Shown: positions 14,044 to 23,730 of the stretch, in pieces
Numbering within the stretch: the stretch's first letter is position 1
Layout of the letters: the number at the start of each line of letters is the position of its first letter
Assembly (NCBI GenBank): GCA_963757335.1
Contig: CAVWRJ010000013.1
Location: forward strand, 434,001-498,000
DNA length: 64,000 nucleotides
Reading direction: 5' to 3'
Source of the DNA: DASQPA01 sp963757335
GTDB taxonomy: Bacteria > Acidobacteriota > Thermoanaerobaculia > Multivoradales > UBA5704
Translations under genes and position numbers: made by a program
Notes under the pieces: model-generated
Databases searched by the model: none
What the model was told of the DNA's origin: nothing
Seen by the model: the letters and a program-made list of their open reading frames with translations, nothing else

Positions 14044-15951
14044 ATGAATCCGAGGCAGCACGCAGCTCCGCCGTCGCTTCTCCTGTCCATCCCGGCCCTG
14101 CTGCTGCTCACCGCCATGCCGGCGGCCACGGCAGCCACGGCCGCCGCCAGCCCGTGGCGCCTGGTCGGCCCGGCCGAGGCGAATCTCGGGGCGGTGGCGC
14201 TCCCGCCCTCCCCCCTGGGCACCGTCTATACCTCCTCGCCAACCTCCTCGGCAGCGGATGCGATCTTCCGCAGCACGGACGGGGGAGCGACCTCCACCGG
14301 CTTCGTTTTCCCGGCCGATGCCTGCCCGTTCTCCTCGACACCACTCCTGGCGCCCGACCCGTCGCAGGCGGGGACGTTCTATGCGACCGATCGCACGAAC
14401 GTCTGGAAGTCTCCCGACGGGGGGGTCACCTGGCAGCGCAGGACCTCCCCGGAGGTCGGCTGGCTCGCCGACCTCACGGTTTTGCCGGACGCTCCGGGCC
14501 ATCTCCTCGCGGTCGGCGACGGCGCGATCTTCCCCGCTCTCTCCCCGCCGCCACCCTGCTATCCCCGGCAGAGCGGGAGCGGGGTCGCCCTGAGCAACGA
14601 CGGCGGCCTGACCTGGAACGTCGTGCATCCCGCGGGCTCCGCGCCCTACCAGTCGGCCGCCTTCGACCCCGCCCACGTCGAGCGGCTCTACCTCGGCACC
14701 GCGGCCGGCGACCTCTTCCTGAGCGAGGACGGCGGCACGACCGTGACGTCCCTCGATTTTCCGCTGCGCAATGAAAGTGTCTACGAGATCCGGATCGACG
14801 CCACCACCGTGCCGAGCACCCTCTTCGTGCTGTCCGGAGGCGAGCTCTACCGGGCGCCCCTGGCGGCCGACGGCAGCGCCGGCCCCTGGAGCCGGCTCGC
14901 CCAGGCACCGGCCATCCAGGTCCCCCCGTCCTCGCACCGCACCCTGCTGCTCGATCCCAGCCGGCCGGGGACGCTCTATACCTTCACCTACGGAGGGGTG
15001 TTCGTCTCGACCGATCGCGGCGACAGCTGGGCTCGGATCACCGGCGGGCTCGATCCCTTCGGGGTGACCGGCCTCGCCCTCGATCCCCGCCCCTCGGGCC
15101 CCCTCTACGCCGCCACCCGGCACGGGCTCTACGCCCTCGACCGGAGCGGCTGCACCGAGAACGCCGCCGGCGTCTGCCTGGCGAGCTTCCGCTTCAGGGT
15201 CGCGGTCTCCTTCGCGACCTCCGGCGGCCCGGCCACCGCGGCCCACGCCCAGGCGGTCTCGGCCGACACCGCCGACCTCTGGTTCTTCGCCCCCGGCAAC
15301 CTCGAGCTGGTGGTCAAGGTCCTCGACGGCCGCGCCGTCAACGGCGCCTTCTGGGTGTTCGCCGGCGGCCTCTCCGACGTCGCCTACACGCTCACCGTCA
15401 CCGACACCGCGACCGGAGCGGTCAAGAGCTACCCGAAGGCCGCCGGGAGCCTGTCGAGCTTCGCCGACACCTCGGCTTTCCCCGCGTCCTCCGCGTCCCC
15501 CGAGTCCCCCGCGTCGGTGACCCGCGCCGCGCGGAGCGCAGACCTACCCCCCCTACCGCTCGCCCCGGCCCCCTTCCTCCTGCCGGACGCGCTGCCCGAC
15601 GCGCTGCCGGACGCCGCCGGCTGCGCTCCCGGGAGCACCGCGCTCTGCCTCTCCGCCGCCCGCTTCCGGGTCGCGGTCGCCTACCAGGCCGGCCCCCTGG
15701 CGGGCGACGGGCGGACGCTCCCGCTGACCGGCGACACCGGCGCCTTCTGGTTCTTCTCGCCCGAGAACGTCGAGCTGATCGTCAAGGTCCTCGACGGCCG
15801 GGGGTTAAACGGCCACTTCTGGGTATTCTACGGCGCGCTTTCCAACGTCGCCTACACGGTGACCGTGACCGATACCGTAACCGGAGCCGTCCGGACCTAC
15901 ACCAACCCCCAGGGCCGGCTCGCGAGCTTCGCCGATACCTCGGCCTTCTGA
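14044..15951 (+). CDS. Secreted BNR-type beta-propeller protein with two copies of a novel C-terminal domain
   Basis: 635 residues from ATG 14044 with AGGAGG (14035-14040). A signal peptide precedes a propeller built from sialidase/BNR-like repeats (STDGGATS, SPDGGVTW, SNDGGLTW, SEDGGTTV, STDRGDSW, residues about 70-345). Two copies of a roughly 100-residue domain follow, at about 375-479 and 533-635, joined by a Pro/Ser-rich linker. Each begins with a Cys pair (C-x5-6-C) then RFRVAV, and contains a WFF or FWFF motif, ELxVKVLDGR, NGxFWVF and VTDTxTGAV, and ends in FADTSAF. The same domain ends three other secreted proteins in this window. No catalytic residues of sialidases are evident. Probably cell-surface or extracellular. 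Confidence 0.85.
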   Translation: MNPRQHAAPPSLLLSIPALLLLTAMPAATAATAAASPWRLVGPAEANLGAVALPPSPLGTVYTSSPTSSAADAIFRSTDGGATSTGFVFPADACPFSSTPLLAPDPSQAGTFYATDRTNVWKSPDGGVTWQRRTSPEVGWLADLTVLPDAPGHLLAVGDGAIFPALSPPPPCYPRQSGSGVALSNDGGLTWNVVHPAGSAPYQSAAFDPAHVERLYLGTAAGDLFLSEDGGTTVTSLDFPLRNESVYEIRIDATTVPSTLFVLSGGELYRAPLAADGSAGPWSRLAQAPAIQVPPSSHRTLLLDPSRPGTLYTFTYGGVFVSTDRGDSWARITGGLDPFGVTGLALDPRPSGPLYAATRHGLYALDRSGCTENAAGVCLASFRFRVAVSFATSGGPATAAHAQAVSADTADLWFFAPGNLELVVKVLDGRAVNGAFWVFAGGLSDVAYTLTVTDTATGAVKSYPKAAGSLSSFADTSAFPASSASPESPASVTRAARSADLPPLPLAPAPFLLPDALPDALPDAAGCAPGSTALCLSAARFRVAVAYQAGPLAGDGRTLPLTGDTGAFWFFSPENVELIVKVLDGRGLNGHFWVFYGALSNVAYTVTVTDTVTGAVRTYTNPQGRLASFADTSAF

Positions 15952-15960
15952 GCCGGGCCG

Positions 15961-17238
15961 ATGCGCGCCGCGACCCTCCTCCTCGCCGCCGGTCTGACCG
16001 CTCTCGCGGCGATGCCGGCGAGATCGGCGATATCGGCGATATCGGCGACGCCGGCGATGCCGGTCGATCTCCTGGTGTCGAGCAACGGCAGATCGACGGT
16101 CGAACGCTTCGACCTCTCCGGCACCTCCCTCGGCGCCTTCGTCCCTGCCGGCTCCGGGGGCCTGACGAACCCGGACGGCATGGCCTTCGGACCGGACGGC
16201 AATCTCTACGTCTGCAGCGAACGGGCGAGCGCCGTGCTCCGCTACGACGGCCGGACCGGCGCCCTCCTGGGGACCTTCGTGCCGAGCGGCAGCGGCGGCC
16301 TGGACGTCGCGGAGTACCCGGCCTTCGGGCCGGACGGCAACCTCTACGTGAGCAGCCTCCACGCCAACGCTGTGCTCCGCTACGACGGCCGGACCGGCGC
16401 CTTCCTGGGGGCCTTCGTCCCCGGGGGCGGCGGGCTCGACAGCCCCAGCGGCATCACCTTCGGGCCGGACGGCAATCTCTATGTGAGCAACACCAACGCG
16501 AACGAGGTCCGGCGCTACGACGGCCGTTCCGGCGCCCTCCTCGGCGCCTTCGTCCCCACCGGCAGCGGCGGTCTCCAGAAGCCGGTCGGCCTGACCTTCG
16601 GCCCGGACGGAAATCTCTACGTCAGCAGCCTGTTCACCCACCAGGTGCTCCGCTACGACGGCCGGACCGGGGCGTTCCTCGACGTCTTCGTGCCGGCGCG
16701 GAGCGGTGGGTTGAACGGGCCGTACGGCCTCGCCTTCGGTCCGGACGGCAACCTCTATGTGGTCAGCATCAGCACCTCTCAGGTGCTCCGCTACCGCGGC
16801 AGCGACGGGGCGTTCCTCGGCGCCTTCGTGACCGGTCTCCCCCTCTATCTCCCCACCTACCTCCTCTTCACGCCCCCCGCCGCTCCCGACTGCCAGGACG
16901 ACGCGACCCACCTCTGCCTGGCCGGCGGCCGCTTCCGGGTCGAGGTCGCCTGGCGGACGCCGGACGGCGGCTCCGGAGTGGGGCAGGCCGTGCGGCTGAC
17001 CGCCGAGAGCGCCTACTTCTGGTTCTTCGACGCCGCCAACGTGGAGCTGCTGGTCAAGGTGCTCGACGGCTGCCCGGTAAACGGCCGCTACTGGGTCTTC
17101 GCCGGCGGCCTGACCAATGTGGCGACGACCCTCACCGTCACCGATACCCGGAGCGGCGCCGTCGAGACCTACAGGAACCCCCAGGGAACGGCGTTCGCGC
17201 CGCTCCAGGAGACGGCCGCGTTCTCGACCTGCCCCTAA
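15961..17238 (+). CDS. Secreted NHL-repeat protein with the shared C-terminal domain
   Basis: 425 residues, starting 9 bp after the preceding gene, so probably the same operon. Signal peptide with 9-bp-repeat-encoded AISAISATPAM sequence. Six NHL-type blades of about 45 residues follow, each with FGPDGNLYV and VLRYDGRTGAFLG (residues about 35-300), forming a six-bladed propeller. Residues about 312-424 are the shared domain, here of the type with VLDGC and a terminal STCP. NHL propellers usually bind protein, RNA or carbohydrate partners; no enzyme signature is present. Repeats are very similar at DNA level, so blade number may vary between strains. Confidence 0.88.
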   Translation: MRAATLLLAAGLTALAAMPARSAISAISATPAMPVDLLVSSNGRSTVERFDLSGTSLGAFVPAGSGGLTNPDGMAFGPDGNLYVCSERASAVLRYDGRTGALLGTFVPSGSGGLDVAEYPAFGPDGNLYVSSLHANAVLRYDGRTGAFLGAFVPGGGGLDSPSGITFGPDGNLYVSNTNANEVRRYDGRSGALLGAFVPTGSGGLQKPVGLTFGPDGNLYVSSLFTHQVLRYDGRTGAFLDVFVPARSGGLNGPYGLAFGPDGNLYVVSISTSQVLRYRGSDGAFLGAFVTGLPLYLPTYLLFTPPAAPDCQDDATHLCLAGGRFRVEVAWRTPDGGSGVGQAVRLTAESAYFWFFDAANVELLVKVLDGCPVNGRYWVFAGGLTNVATTLTVTDTRSGAVETYRNPQGTAFAPLQETAAFSTCP

Positions 17239-17249
17239 CGATGCGGGCC

Positions 17250-19007
17250 CTATCGCACCGCGGGCGGGATCGGTCTCCCCGCCTGCGCTCCGGCCCGCCG
17301 CAGCCGGGCGAGGTCCCAGACCACCAGGCCGTCCTCCCGATAGTCGGGCTGCCCCCAGATCGCGGTCAGCGAAACAGCCATCCGCTCCCCCGCCCGCTCG
17401 AGCTCCCGGCGGTGCCGCGGCTTGATCTCGGCGACGATCGGCCAGCAGTGCCCGCGGACCTTCTCCTCCTCGGCCAGCACGTCGGTGTGGACGATCAGGT
17501 AGCGCGCCCGGCTCGCCAGGAAGCCTTCGGGCGAGGTGAAAGGCATGTTGCGGAAGGCCAGGGCCCGCGCCCCGCGGAGCGGCTCGACCATGGCGACCAG
17601 GACGTCCCGGTGGTGGACCTCCTGGTAGAGGTAGAAGACCCGGTTGTAGCTCCAGAGGGGAATCCAGGGGTATTCGAGGACCGGCGCTCCCCGGTCCTTG
17701 CGGACGACCTGGTTGTAGAAGCCCGGGATCTGGCTGCCGGCCCCGCCGACCCCGCCACCCCCCCCAGAGAGCGACGCGCGCGGGCAGAAGAAGCCGACGA
17801 AGTCGTTGTGGCCGGAAAACGAGCTCGACAGGAAGCCGGGCTCGACGAGCGGCCCGGCGAGGAAGAGGGCGCCGACGAGGACGAAGGCGGCGGCGCTCTG
17901 GCCGAGCTCCCCCAGCGGCCGCTGGCCCCGCCACCAGGGAGCGGCGAGCCCCACCGCCACCCAGAGGAGAAGCCAGGGGAGGACCGGCAGGAGGTAGCGG
18001 TCGAAGACCAGGGGGTGACCGAGCATCTCCGGGGAGAGGACGACGAGGCCCGCCACCTGGCAGACGGCGAGAGTCGCGGTATAGGCGGCGAGCCGGGGCT
18101 CCCGGCGGGCGAGGGTGACGAGCCCGTAGAGGGCCGCGGCCCAGAAGAGGACCACCGGCACCAGATAGACCGCCCCCGACTGCAAGCGGAGGACCCCGGT
18201 GAGGGTCCCCCAGGAGAGGGCCAGAGGCTCGTGCTTGGAAGACACCAGGGCGAGGAGCGACGCCCGGGCGGGGACGATGAAGCCGAGGATGGCCGCCGCC
18301 GTGGCCGCTCCCGTGGCGACGAGGGCCAGGAGGCCCGGCCGCCCGGCCTCCCCCCGCCAGCGCCGATCGATCGCCAGGGTGCCGAGGGCGAAGAGGAAGG
18401 GGGCGAGGACGAAGGGCGCCGTCCCCAGGTGGAACCAGACGGCGAGCGCGGCGGCGAGGACGGAGAGGGCGGCGAGCCCCCGTCTCCCCGTTCGCCACCA
18501 GGCCTCGAAGGCCGCGGTGGCGGCGAAGCCGAAGAGGACGATCGGGGCGTAGGGACGGGCGATCCGGCTGTAGAGGACGAGGAGGGGCGAGAGGGCGACG
18601 AGCCAGGCGAAGAGCAGAGCGACCCGCGGCCCCAGCGGTCCCAGCGGTCTCAGCCAGCGGGCGACGATCCCGGGCAGGACGAGGAGGGCGAGGAGGCCGG
18701 CGAGGAGCATGGGGAGGCGCACCACCAGCTCCGAGAGCGGGACCCCGCTCTGCAAAAGGACCCGGTAGAGGGCGGTCAGGGGGATGCAGTTGTCGCGCAG
18801 CTCGTAGGTGGTGAGGATGTGCGACAGCGGCTCGGCGAGGGCGACCCGCACGGCGTGCAGCTCGTCCCCGGCGAGGACCTGGGCGCGGACGTTCCACAGC
18901 CGCAGCACCGCGCCGACGGCGAGCGGCGGCACCAGCCGGCCGAGCGCGGAGGTGCGGAAGTTGGCGAGGTCGCTCATCCGGGACGCGGCGGGGGTCACGG
19001 GGGTCAT
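17250..19007 (-). CDS. Membrane glycosyltransferase (GT-C, ArnT/PMT-like)
   Basis: 585 residues from ATG 19007; ATG 18977 is an alternative start. About ten hydrophobic segments occupy residues 20-400. The first periplasmic loop has an acidic pair (AGDELHAVR) as in GT-C enzymes that use polyprenyl-phosphate sugars, and a PLSELVVRLPMLLAGL segment typical of the family follows. The soluble C-terminal third (about 420-585) resembles the periplasmic domain of such proteins. Likely substrate is a lipid-linked sugar transferred to lipid or protein; acceptor unknown. A much longer minus-strand frame to 20414 is not real, since it lies antisense to two plus-strand genes. Confidence 0.8.
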   Translation of the reverse strand: MTPVTPAASRMSDLANFRTSALGRLVPPLAVGAVLRLWNVRAQVLAGDELHAVRVALAEPLSHILTTYELRDNCIPLTALYRVLLQSGVPLSELVVRLPMLLAGLLALLVLPGIVARWLRPLGPLGPRVALLFAWLVALSPLLVLYSRIARPYAPIVLFGFAATAAFEAWWRTGRRGLAALSVLAAALAVWFHLGTAPFVLAPFLFALGTLAIDRRWRGEAGRPGLLALVATGAATAAAILGFIVPARASLLALVSSKHEPLALSWGTLTGVLRLQSGAVYLVPVVLFWAAALYGLVTLARREPRLAAYTATLAVCQVAGLVVLSPEMLGHPLVFDRYLLPVLPWLLLWVAVGLAAPWWRGQRPLGELGQSAAAFVLVGALFLAGPLVEPGFLSSSFSGHNDFVGFFCPRASLSGGGGGVGGAGSQIPGFYNQVVRKDRGAPVLEYPWIPLWSYNRVFYLYQEVHHRDVLVAMVEPLRGARALAFRNMPFTSPEGFLASRARYLIVHTDVLAEEEKVRGHCWPIVAEIKPRHRRELERAGERMAVSLTAIWGQPDYREDGLVVWDLARLRRAGAQAGRPIPPAVR

Positions 19008-19127
19008 TCTAGGCCCGTTTCCCTCCGTCCCGCTTCGGGTCCCCTGCCGACACTGTGCACTTGAATACACACAAACGAAGGGCGAGCGCCGGGCTGGTGG
19101 TACGGGTCGGGCTTGGGAGGTTCCGCA

Positions 19128-19781
19128 ATGGGGCAAAATTCGGCGGCGGAGGACGGCGCCCTCTGTCTGCGCCTGGCCCGCACCCGCCAGGCTCTGGAGC
19201 AGGAGCGGGCGAGCGCCCCCGAGCTCCTGGCCGAGCTCCTCGCCCACCCGCCCGCCGTCCAGCCGTGCCGGATCGCCGTCGACCCCCGCTTCCAGACCTG
19301 GGGGCTCGCCGAGCTCCTCCTCGCCCAGAGCCAGATACTCCTCGGGAGAACGGACGCCGCCGAGGCCGGGCGCCGGGCCCGGCTGGCCCTCGCCGTCTCC
19401 GGTCACCTGGGCGGGCAGCATCCAGCCTCCCTGGTCCAGGACCTCCGGGCCCGCGCCTGGGCAGCGAGCGGCGAGGCCTGCCTCGCGGTCGGCGACCTGG
19501 CGGGGGCCGGTGCGGCTCTCCGCGCCGCCGCCACCAGCCTCGCCCACGGCACCGGCGATGTCCTGGTGGACGCTCGGCTCCTCGAATTCGAGGCCGCCGT
19601 CCGGGCCGCCCAGGGCCAACCGGGCGCCGCCCTCGCCCTCTTGAAACAGGCGGCCGCCCGCTATCGCCGGGTCAACGATCCCGACCGGCTCGCCCAGGTT
19701 CTCGCCCGGAGCGAGGAGCTGCAGGCCGAGGCGCGCCAGACCGACGCCGTTCCCCACCTCGCCTTCGAGCCGATCGGCTGA
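19128..19781 (+). CDS. TPR-like helical protein
   Basis: 217 residues from ATG 19128 with GGGAGG upstream. The protein is all-helical and Ala/Leu-rich; ELLAELLAHPPAVQ and DPRFQTWGLAELLLAQS match a segment I associate with the C-terminal TPR-like half of Acidobacteria regulators. Helical pairs of about 34 residues follow (AEAGRRARLALAVS, GEACLAVGDLAGAGAALRAA, GQPGAALALLKQAAARYRR). No HTH or kinase domain is attached. It may be a stand-alone scaffold or a truncated relative of such regulators. No operon partner is apparent. Confidence 0.7.
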   Translation: MGQNSAAEDGALCLRLARTRQALEQERASAPELLAELLAHPPAVQPCRIAVDPRFQTWGLAELLLAQSQILLGRTDAAEAGRRARLALAVSGHLGGQHPASLVQDLRARAWAASGEACLAVGDLAGAGAALRAAATSLAHGTGDVLVDARLLEFEAAVRAAQGQPGAALALLKQAAARYRRVNDPDRLAQVLARSEELQAEARQTDAVPHLAFEPIG

Positions 19782-19880
19782 AGCGGCGGCCCGACCCCTT
19801 CCGGGCACCGTGATACGCTGATTCTCACCCGCACCGAGAGCATTCCGCGCGACGGTCCCGCGCCATCGAGGAGGCTTCGC

Positions 19881-20358
19881 ATGACAGAGCTCGGCTTCCT
19901 GGTTCTCTGCGTCCTCGCCGGCTATGCCTGGCTCCTCGGCCGCCGGGTGAAGGACCTGGAGCAGCTGTTCAAGGTCCAGGGCGAGGGCAACGCGGACCTC
20001 CTCCGGCGGATCGCCGCCCTGGAGAAGGTCCGGGCGCCGGCAGCTCCCGCTCCCGCCGCCGCACCGCCGAGACCGGTACCGGTCGTAGCCCCTCCGCCAC
20101 CGCTCCTCTCGGTACCGATCGCCGGGCCATCGCCAGTCGAGCCGCCGGTCGAGCCGCCTCTCCTCTCTCCCCCCGCGATCCCGCCCGCCCTGGCGTATCC
20201 CGCGGTCGCGGCGGCGGTCTCCACCCCGGTGCCCGCACCGCCGGCGGCCCACGTCGAGCCCCGGCCGCAGCCGGTGCCGCCGCCGCCGCGCTCCCCCGTG
20301 CCGCCAACCCCGCCGATCCCCCCCAGCGCCTCCCGTACCGCCGCCGGCCCCCCGCCGG
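19881..20358 (+). CDS. DUF2339 protein, N-terminal segment (before frameshift)
   Basis: Begins at ATG 19881 (GAGGAGG upstream) with one hydrophobic helix (GFLVLCVLAGYAWLLGR), a short coiled coil (VKDLEQLFKVQGEGNADLL) and about 110 residues of Pro/Ala-rich linker. This is the standard N-terminus of DUF2339 proteins. The frame leaves the protein at a run of six C (20348-20353). One base fewer would join it to SFDWESLVGVKLFSWIAG, the expected continuation. The open frame downstream in this phase is antisense-like noise. Treat as one gene with the next entry. Confidence 0.75.
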
Positions 20359-20379
20359 TCCTTCGACTGGGAGAGCCTG

Positions 20380-23300
20380 GTGGGGGTCAAGCTGTTCTCC
20401 TGGATCGCCGGCATCCTCCTGGCGCTCGCCGCCCTCCAGTTCCTGCGCTACACGATCGACCACGGCTGGGTGACCCCGCCGATCCGCATGACCCTGGGCC
20501 TGCTCCTCGGCGCCGGGCTCCTCGCCGCCTGCGAGGGCCGGCGGGCGCGGCGCTACGCGACGACCGCCAACGCCCTCTCCGCGGCGGGGATCGTCATCCT
20601 CTTCTCCACCCTCTTCGCCGCCCATACCCTCTGGCACCTGGTGGGGCCGGCCCCCACCTTCGCCCTCATGGTGCTCGTCACCGTCGTCGCGGTGGTCCTC
20701 GCGATCCGCCACGACTCGCTGTTCATCGCCCTCCTCGGGTTGATCGGCGGCTTCGCCACCCCGGCCCTCCTCTCGACCGGGCAGGACCACCCGCTCGGCC
20801 TCTTCGGCTATCTCCTGCTCTTGAACGCCGGCCTCGCCTGGCTGGCGCTGCGCAAGCGCTGGGCGGTGCTCTCCGTTCTCTCGCTCGCCTTCACCACCGT
20901 CTACCAGTGGGGCTGGGTGTGGAAGTTCCTGAACGCCTCGAAGCTGCCGCTCGCCCTCGGGATCTTCCTCGTCTTTCCCCTCCTCGCCTTCCTCGCCCCG
21001 CTCTTCGCCGGCTCCGCCGCGAAGGCAGCCCGGGCCGGGAAGCCGGGAGAGGATGGCGATGCCGACGATCCCGCCGGCCGTCTCCTCGCCCGCACGGCGG
21101 CGGTCTCCGCCCTGCTGCCGCTCGGCTTCGCCCTCTACGCCGCCACCGTTCCGGCCTACGGGGCGCGCTTCGGCCTGCTCTTCGGCTTCCTCTTTCTCCT
21201 CCAGGCCGGGCTCGCCACGGTTGCCGCCGTCCGCGGACCGCGGGTCCTCCACCCCCTGGCCGCCGGATCGGCCCTCGTCGTCTTCCTGATCTGGTTCAGC
21301 ACCTCGTATCCCCGCGGGGAGGCCTGGCCGGCGATCCTCGGCCTCCTCGCCCTCTTCGTCCTCTTCGACCTCGCCGCCCCCTGGCTCGCCGCCCGGCTCG
21401 GCCGGCCGCTCGGAGCCGCGGGGCGCCAGGGGGCGCTCGCCGGGCCGCTCCTCCTCTTCGCCTTCCCGGTGCTCCTCACCATCGAGCCGGCGGCGACGGC
21501 CCCGGGATTGCCCTTCGCCGTCCTCTTCCTCCTCCTCGCTGCGGCGGCCGGCTTCGCCCTCCTCTACGAACAGGGGTCGCTCCACTCCACCGCGGCCTTT
21601 TTCGCCATCGCCGCCGAGGCGGTCTGGTCGGCCCGCGCCCTCACCCCCGAGCGGCTGCTCGCCGGGATCGGGATCTACGCCCTCTTCGGCCTCTTCTACC
21701 TCGGGGTGCCGCTCCTCGCCCGCCGGTTCCGCCGACGCCTGGCGCCCGAGGGGAGCGGGGCGTTTCTCCTCCTCCTCTCGCTCGGCCTCCTCTTCTTCCT
21801 CGCCGCCGGCCCGCTCGCCCAGGCGGCGCTCTGGGGGATGGCGCTCCTTCTCGTCATCCTGAACGCCGGCCTCTTCCTGGAGGCCGGGACCCACCGGCGG
21901 CCGCTCGTGGCCCTCGCCGGCACGGTCCTCTCCTGGGTGCTGATCGGGGTCTGGTGGGCGACGGTGCCGCTCGCCGCGAGTCTCGTCCCGGCGCTTTTCC
22001 TGGTCGCCGGCTTCGCCGTCCTCGGCCTCGCCGGCAATATCTGGATGCGGCATCAACGGGGTGGAGATCGAGAGGCGGGGGTGGCGGCCGGGAGCGCCGG
22101 GGTCGACCCGCTGGGGAACGGCGGGCAGTATCTGGCCCTCGTCGGCCACGCCTTCCTCTTCGTCGTCGCCGCCCAACCGCGGCTGTCGATCCCACCCTGG
22201 CCGTTCCTCGGCGTCCTCGCCGTCCTCGACCTCGCGGCCGGGGTGGCGACCCTCTGGCTCCGCCGGGCCTCCCTCTGGGTGGCCGCCCTCGCCGCCTCGG
22301 ACCTCATCCTCCTCGCCTGGGTGCTCTCGGCGCGGACCGCCCCCTGGCCGGCGGTCGCCCTGGGGAGCGCGACGGCGCTCGCCGGCCTCGCCTTTCTCTG
22401 GATCTTCCTCGCCCGCCGCCGGGCGGCGAAAGCGGACGGTACGGGCGGGCTCCTGGGGAGGGTTGCCGAGGGGGCCGTGGCGAGCCTCTTTCTCGGTCAG
22501 GCGGTGCTCATCGCCGCCTCCGCGGTCGGTGGAGCGCCCCCTCTCGCCCTCACCGTCGCCACCCACCTGGCGTTCCTCCTCGCCCTCCTCTACCTCTCGC
22601 GGCTGGCCGAGCGGCCCTGGCTGGTGCCGCTCGCGATCGTCCCCACCACCGCCGCGGTGATCGTCTGGCGGCTGGCCCACGGTGAGGGTGCGCCCTGGTG
22701 GTACGAGCTGGCCTTCGCCGGGGCGCTCTACCTTCCCTACCTCGCCTTCCCCCTCGTTCTCGGAGAACGAGCGGGAGAACGGGCGCGGCGGCTCAGGCAG
22801 CCCTATCTGGCGGCAGTCCTCGCCAGCCTGCCGTTCTTCCTCCTCGGCCGGCACGCCCTCCTCGCCGGGGGCTATGGCGGGGTGATCGGGGCGCTCCCGG
22901 TGGCGCAGGCGGTCGCCCTCGCCCTCCTCCTCGCCCGCCTGGTGCGGCTGGAGAGAGGAACCCCGCTCGCGGAACGCGACCCGGGGCGGCTCGCCCTGGT
23001 CGCCGGGGCGGTCCTCGCCTGCATCACCGCCGCCATTCCCCTGCAGCTCGACCGCGAGTGGATCACGATCGGCTGGGCCCTGCTCGCGGCGGCGCTCGCC
23101 GCCCTCTATCTGCGCATCCCCCACCGCGGGCTGCTCGCCTGGACGGCCGGCCTCCTCGCCGTCGTCTTCGCCCGGCTGGCCTTCAACCCAGCGGTCCTCG
23201 AATACCATGCCCGCGGCGGCCTGCCGATCTGGAACTGGTACCTCTACACTTATCTCGTGCCCGCTCTCGCCTTCTTCCTCGCCGCCTGGCTCCTCGCCAA

Positions 23301-23730
23301 AGGCGACGACCGGCTCGCCGGCTCGCTACCCCGCCTGCCCCGGCTGTCGAGCCTCGCCTCGACCGCCGCTGTCGTGCTCCTCTTCCTCCTCGTCAACATC
23401 GAGATTGCGGACTTCTTCTCACCCGGCCAGAGCCTCACCTTCGACTTCCTCTCCGGCCGGGCGTCGCTTCCCGAGGAGCTCGCCTACACCCTCGGCTGGG
23501 CGCTCTTCGCTATCGGTCTCCTGATCGCCGGGATCGCCCTCGCCAACAAGCCGGCGCGGATCGCCGCCATCCTCCTCCTCCTGGCGGCGGTGCTCAAGGG
23601 CTTCGTGCACGACATGGCGCAGCTCGGCGGCCTCTACCGCGCCGGCTCGTTCGCCGGCCTCGCCGTCTGCCTGGCGCTGATGGCGGTGCTGATCCAGAAG
23701 TACGTCCTCTCCCGCCGGGAGGCCGGATGA
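20380..23730 (+). CDS. DUF2339 polytopic membrane protein (main part)
   Basis: 1116 residues counted from GTG 20380, but this is not a natural start: conserved sequence in the same frame begins upstream at 20359. The protein is almost entirely hydrophobic, with some 30 predicted membrane helices alternating with short loops, as in DUF2339 proteins (usually 900-1300 residues). The opening LFSWIAGILLALAALQFLRY is characteristic. Function unknown. It overlaps the next gene by 4 bp (ATGA), a DUF3999 gene, the common partner. If the frameshift is real the membrane part may be made from an internal start or by slippage. Confidence 0.85.
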   Translation: MGVKLFSWIAGILLALAALQFLRYTIDHGWVTPPIRMTLGLLLGAGLLAACEGRRARRYATTANALSAAGIVILFSTLFAAHTLWHLVGPAPTFALMVLVTVVAVVLAIRHDSLFIALLGLIGGFATPALLSTGQDHPLGLFGYLLLLNAGLAWLALRKRWAVLSVLSLAFTTVYQWGWVWKFLNASKLPLALGIFLVFPLLAFLAPLFAGSAAKAARAGKPGEDGDADDPAGRLLARTAAVSALLPLGFALYAATVPAYGARFGLLFGFLFLLQAGLATVAAVRGPRVLHPLAAGSALVVFLIWFSTSYPRGEAWPAILGLLALFVLFDLAAPWLAARLGRPLGAAGRQGALAGPLLLFAFPVLLTIEPAATAPGLPFAVLFLLLAAAAGFALLYEQGSLHSTAAFFAIAAEAVWSARALTPERLLAGIGIYALFGLFYLGVPLLARRFRRRLAPEGSGAFLLLLSLGLLFFLAAGPLAQAALWGMALLLVILNAGLFLEAGTHRRPLVALAGTVLSWVLIGVWWATVPLAASLVPALFLVAGFAVLGLAGNIWMRHQRGGDREAGVAAGSAGVDPLGNGGQYLALVGHAFLFVVAAQPRLSIPPWPFLGVLAVLDLAAGVATLWLRRASLWVAALAASDLILLAWVLSARTAPWPAVALGSATALAGLAFLWIFLARRRAAKADGTGGLLGRVAEGAVASLFLGQAVLIAASAVGGAPPLALTVATHLAFLLALLYLSRLAERPWLVPLAIVPTTAAVIVWRLAHGEGAPWWYELAFAGALYLPYLAFPLVLGERAGERARRLRQPYLAAVLASLPFFLLGRHALLAGGYGGVIGALPVAQAVALALLLARLVRLERGTPLAERDPGRLALVAGAVLACITAAIPLQLDREWITIGWALLAAALAALYLRIPHRGLLAWTAGLLAVVFARLAFNPAVLEYHARGGLPIWNWYLYTYLVPALAFFLAAWLLAKGDDRLAGSLPRLPRLSSLASTAAVVLLFLLVNIEIADFFSPGQSLTFDFLSGRASLPEELAYTLGWALFAIGLLIAGIALANKPARIAAILLLLAAVLKGFVHDMAQLGGLYRAGSFAGLAVCLALMAVLIQKYVLSRREAG

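Noticed and set aside
17250..20414. A 1054-residue minus-strand frame through the glycosyltransferase and on to 20414
   Set aside because: Only the part up to 19007 has protein-like sequence; the rest is antisense to the TPR-like gene and the DUF2339 start, a usual effect of high GC.
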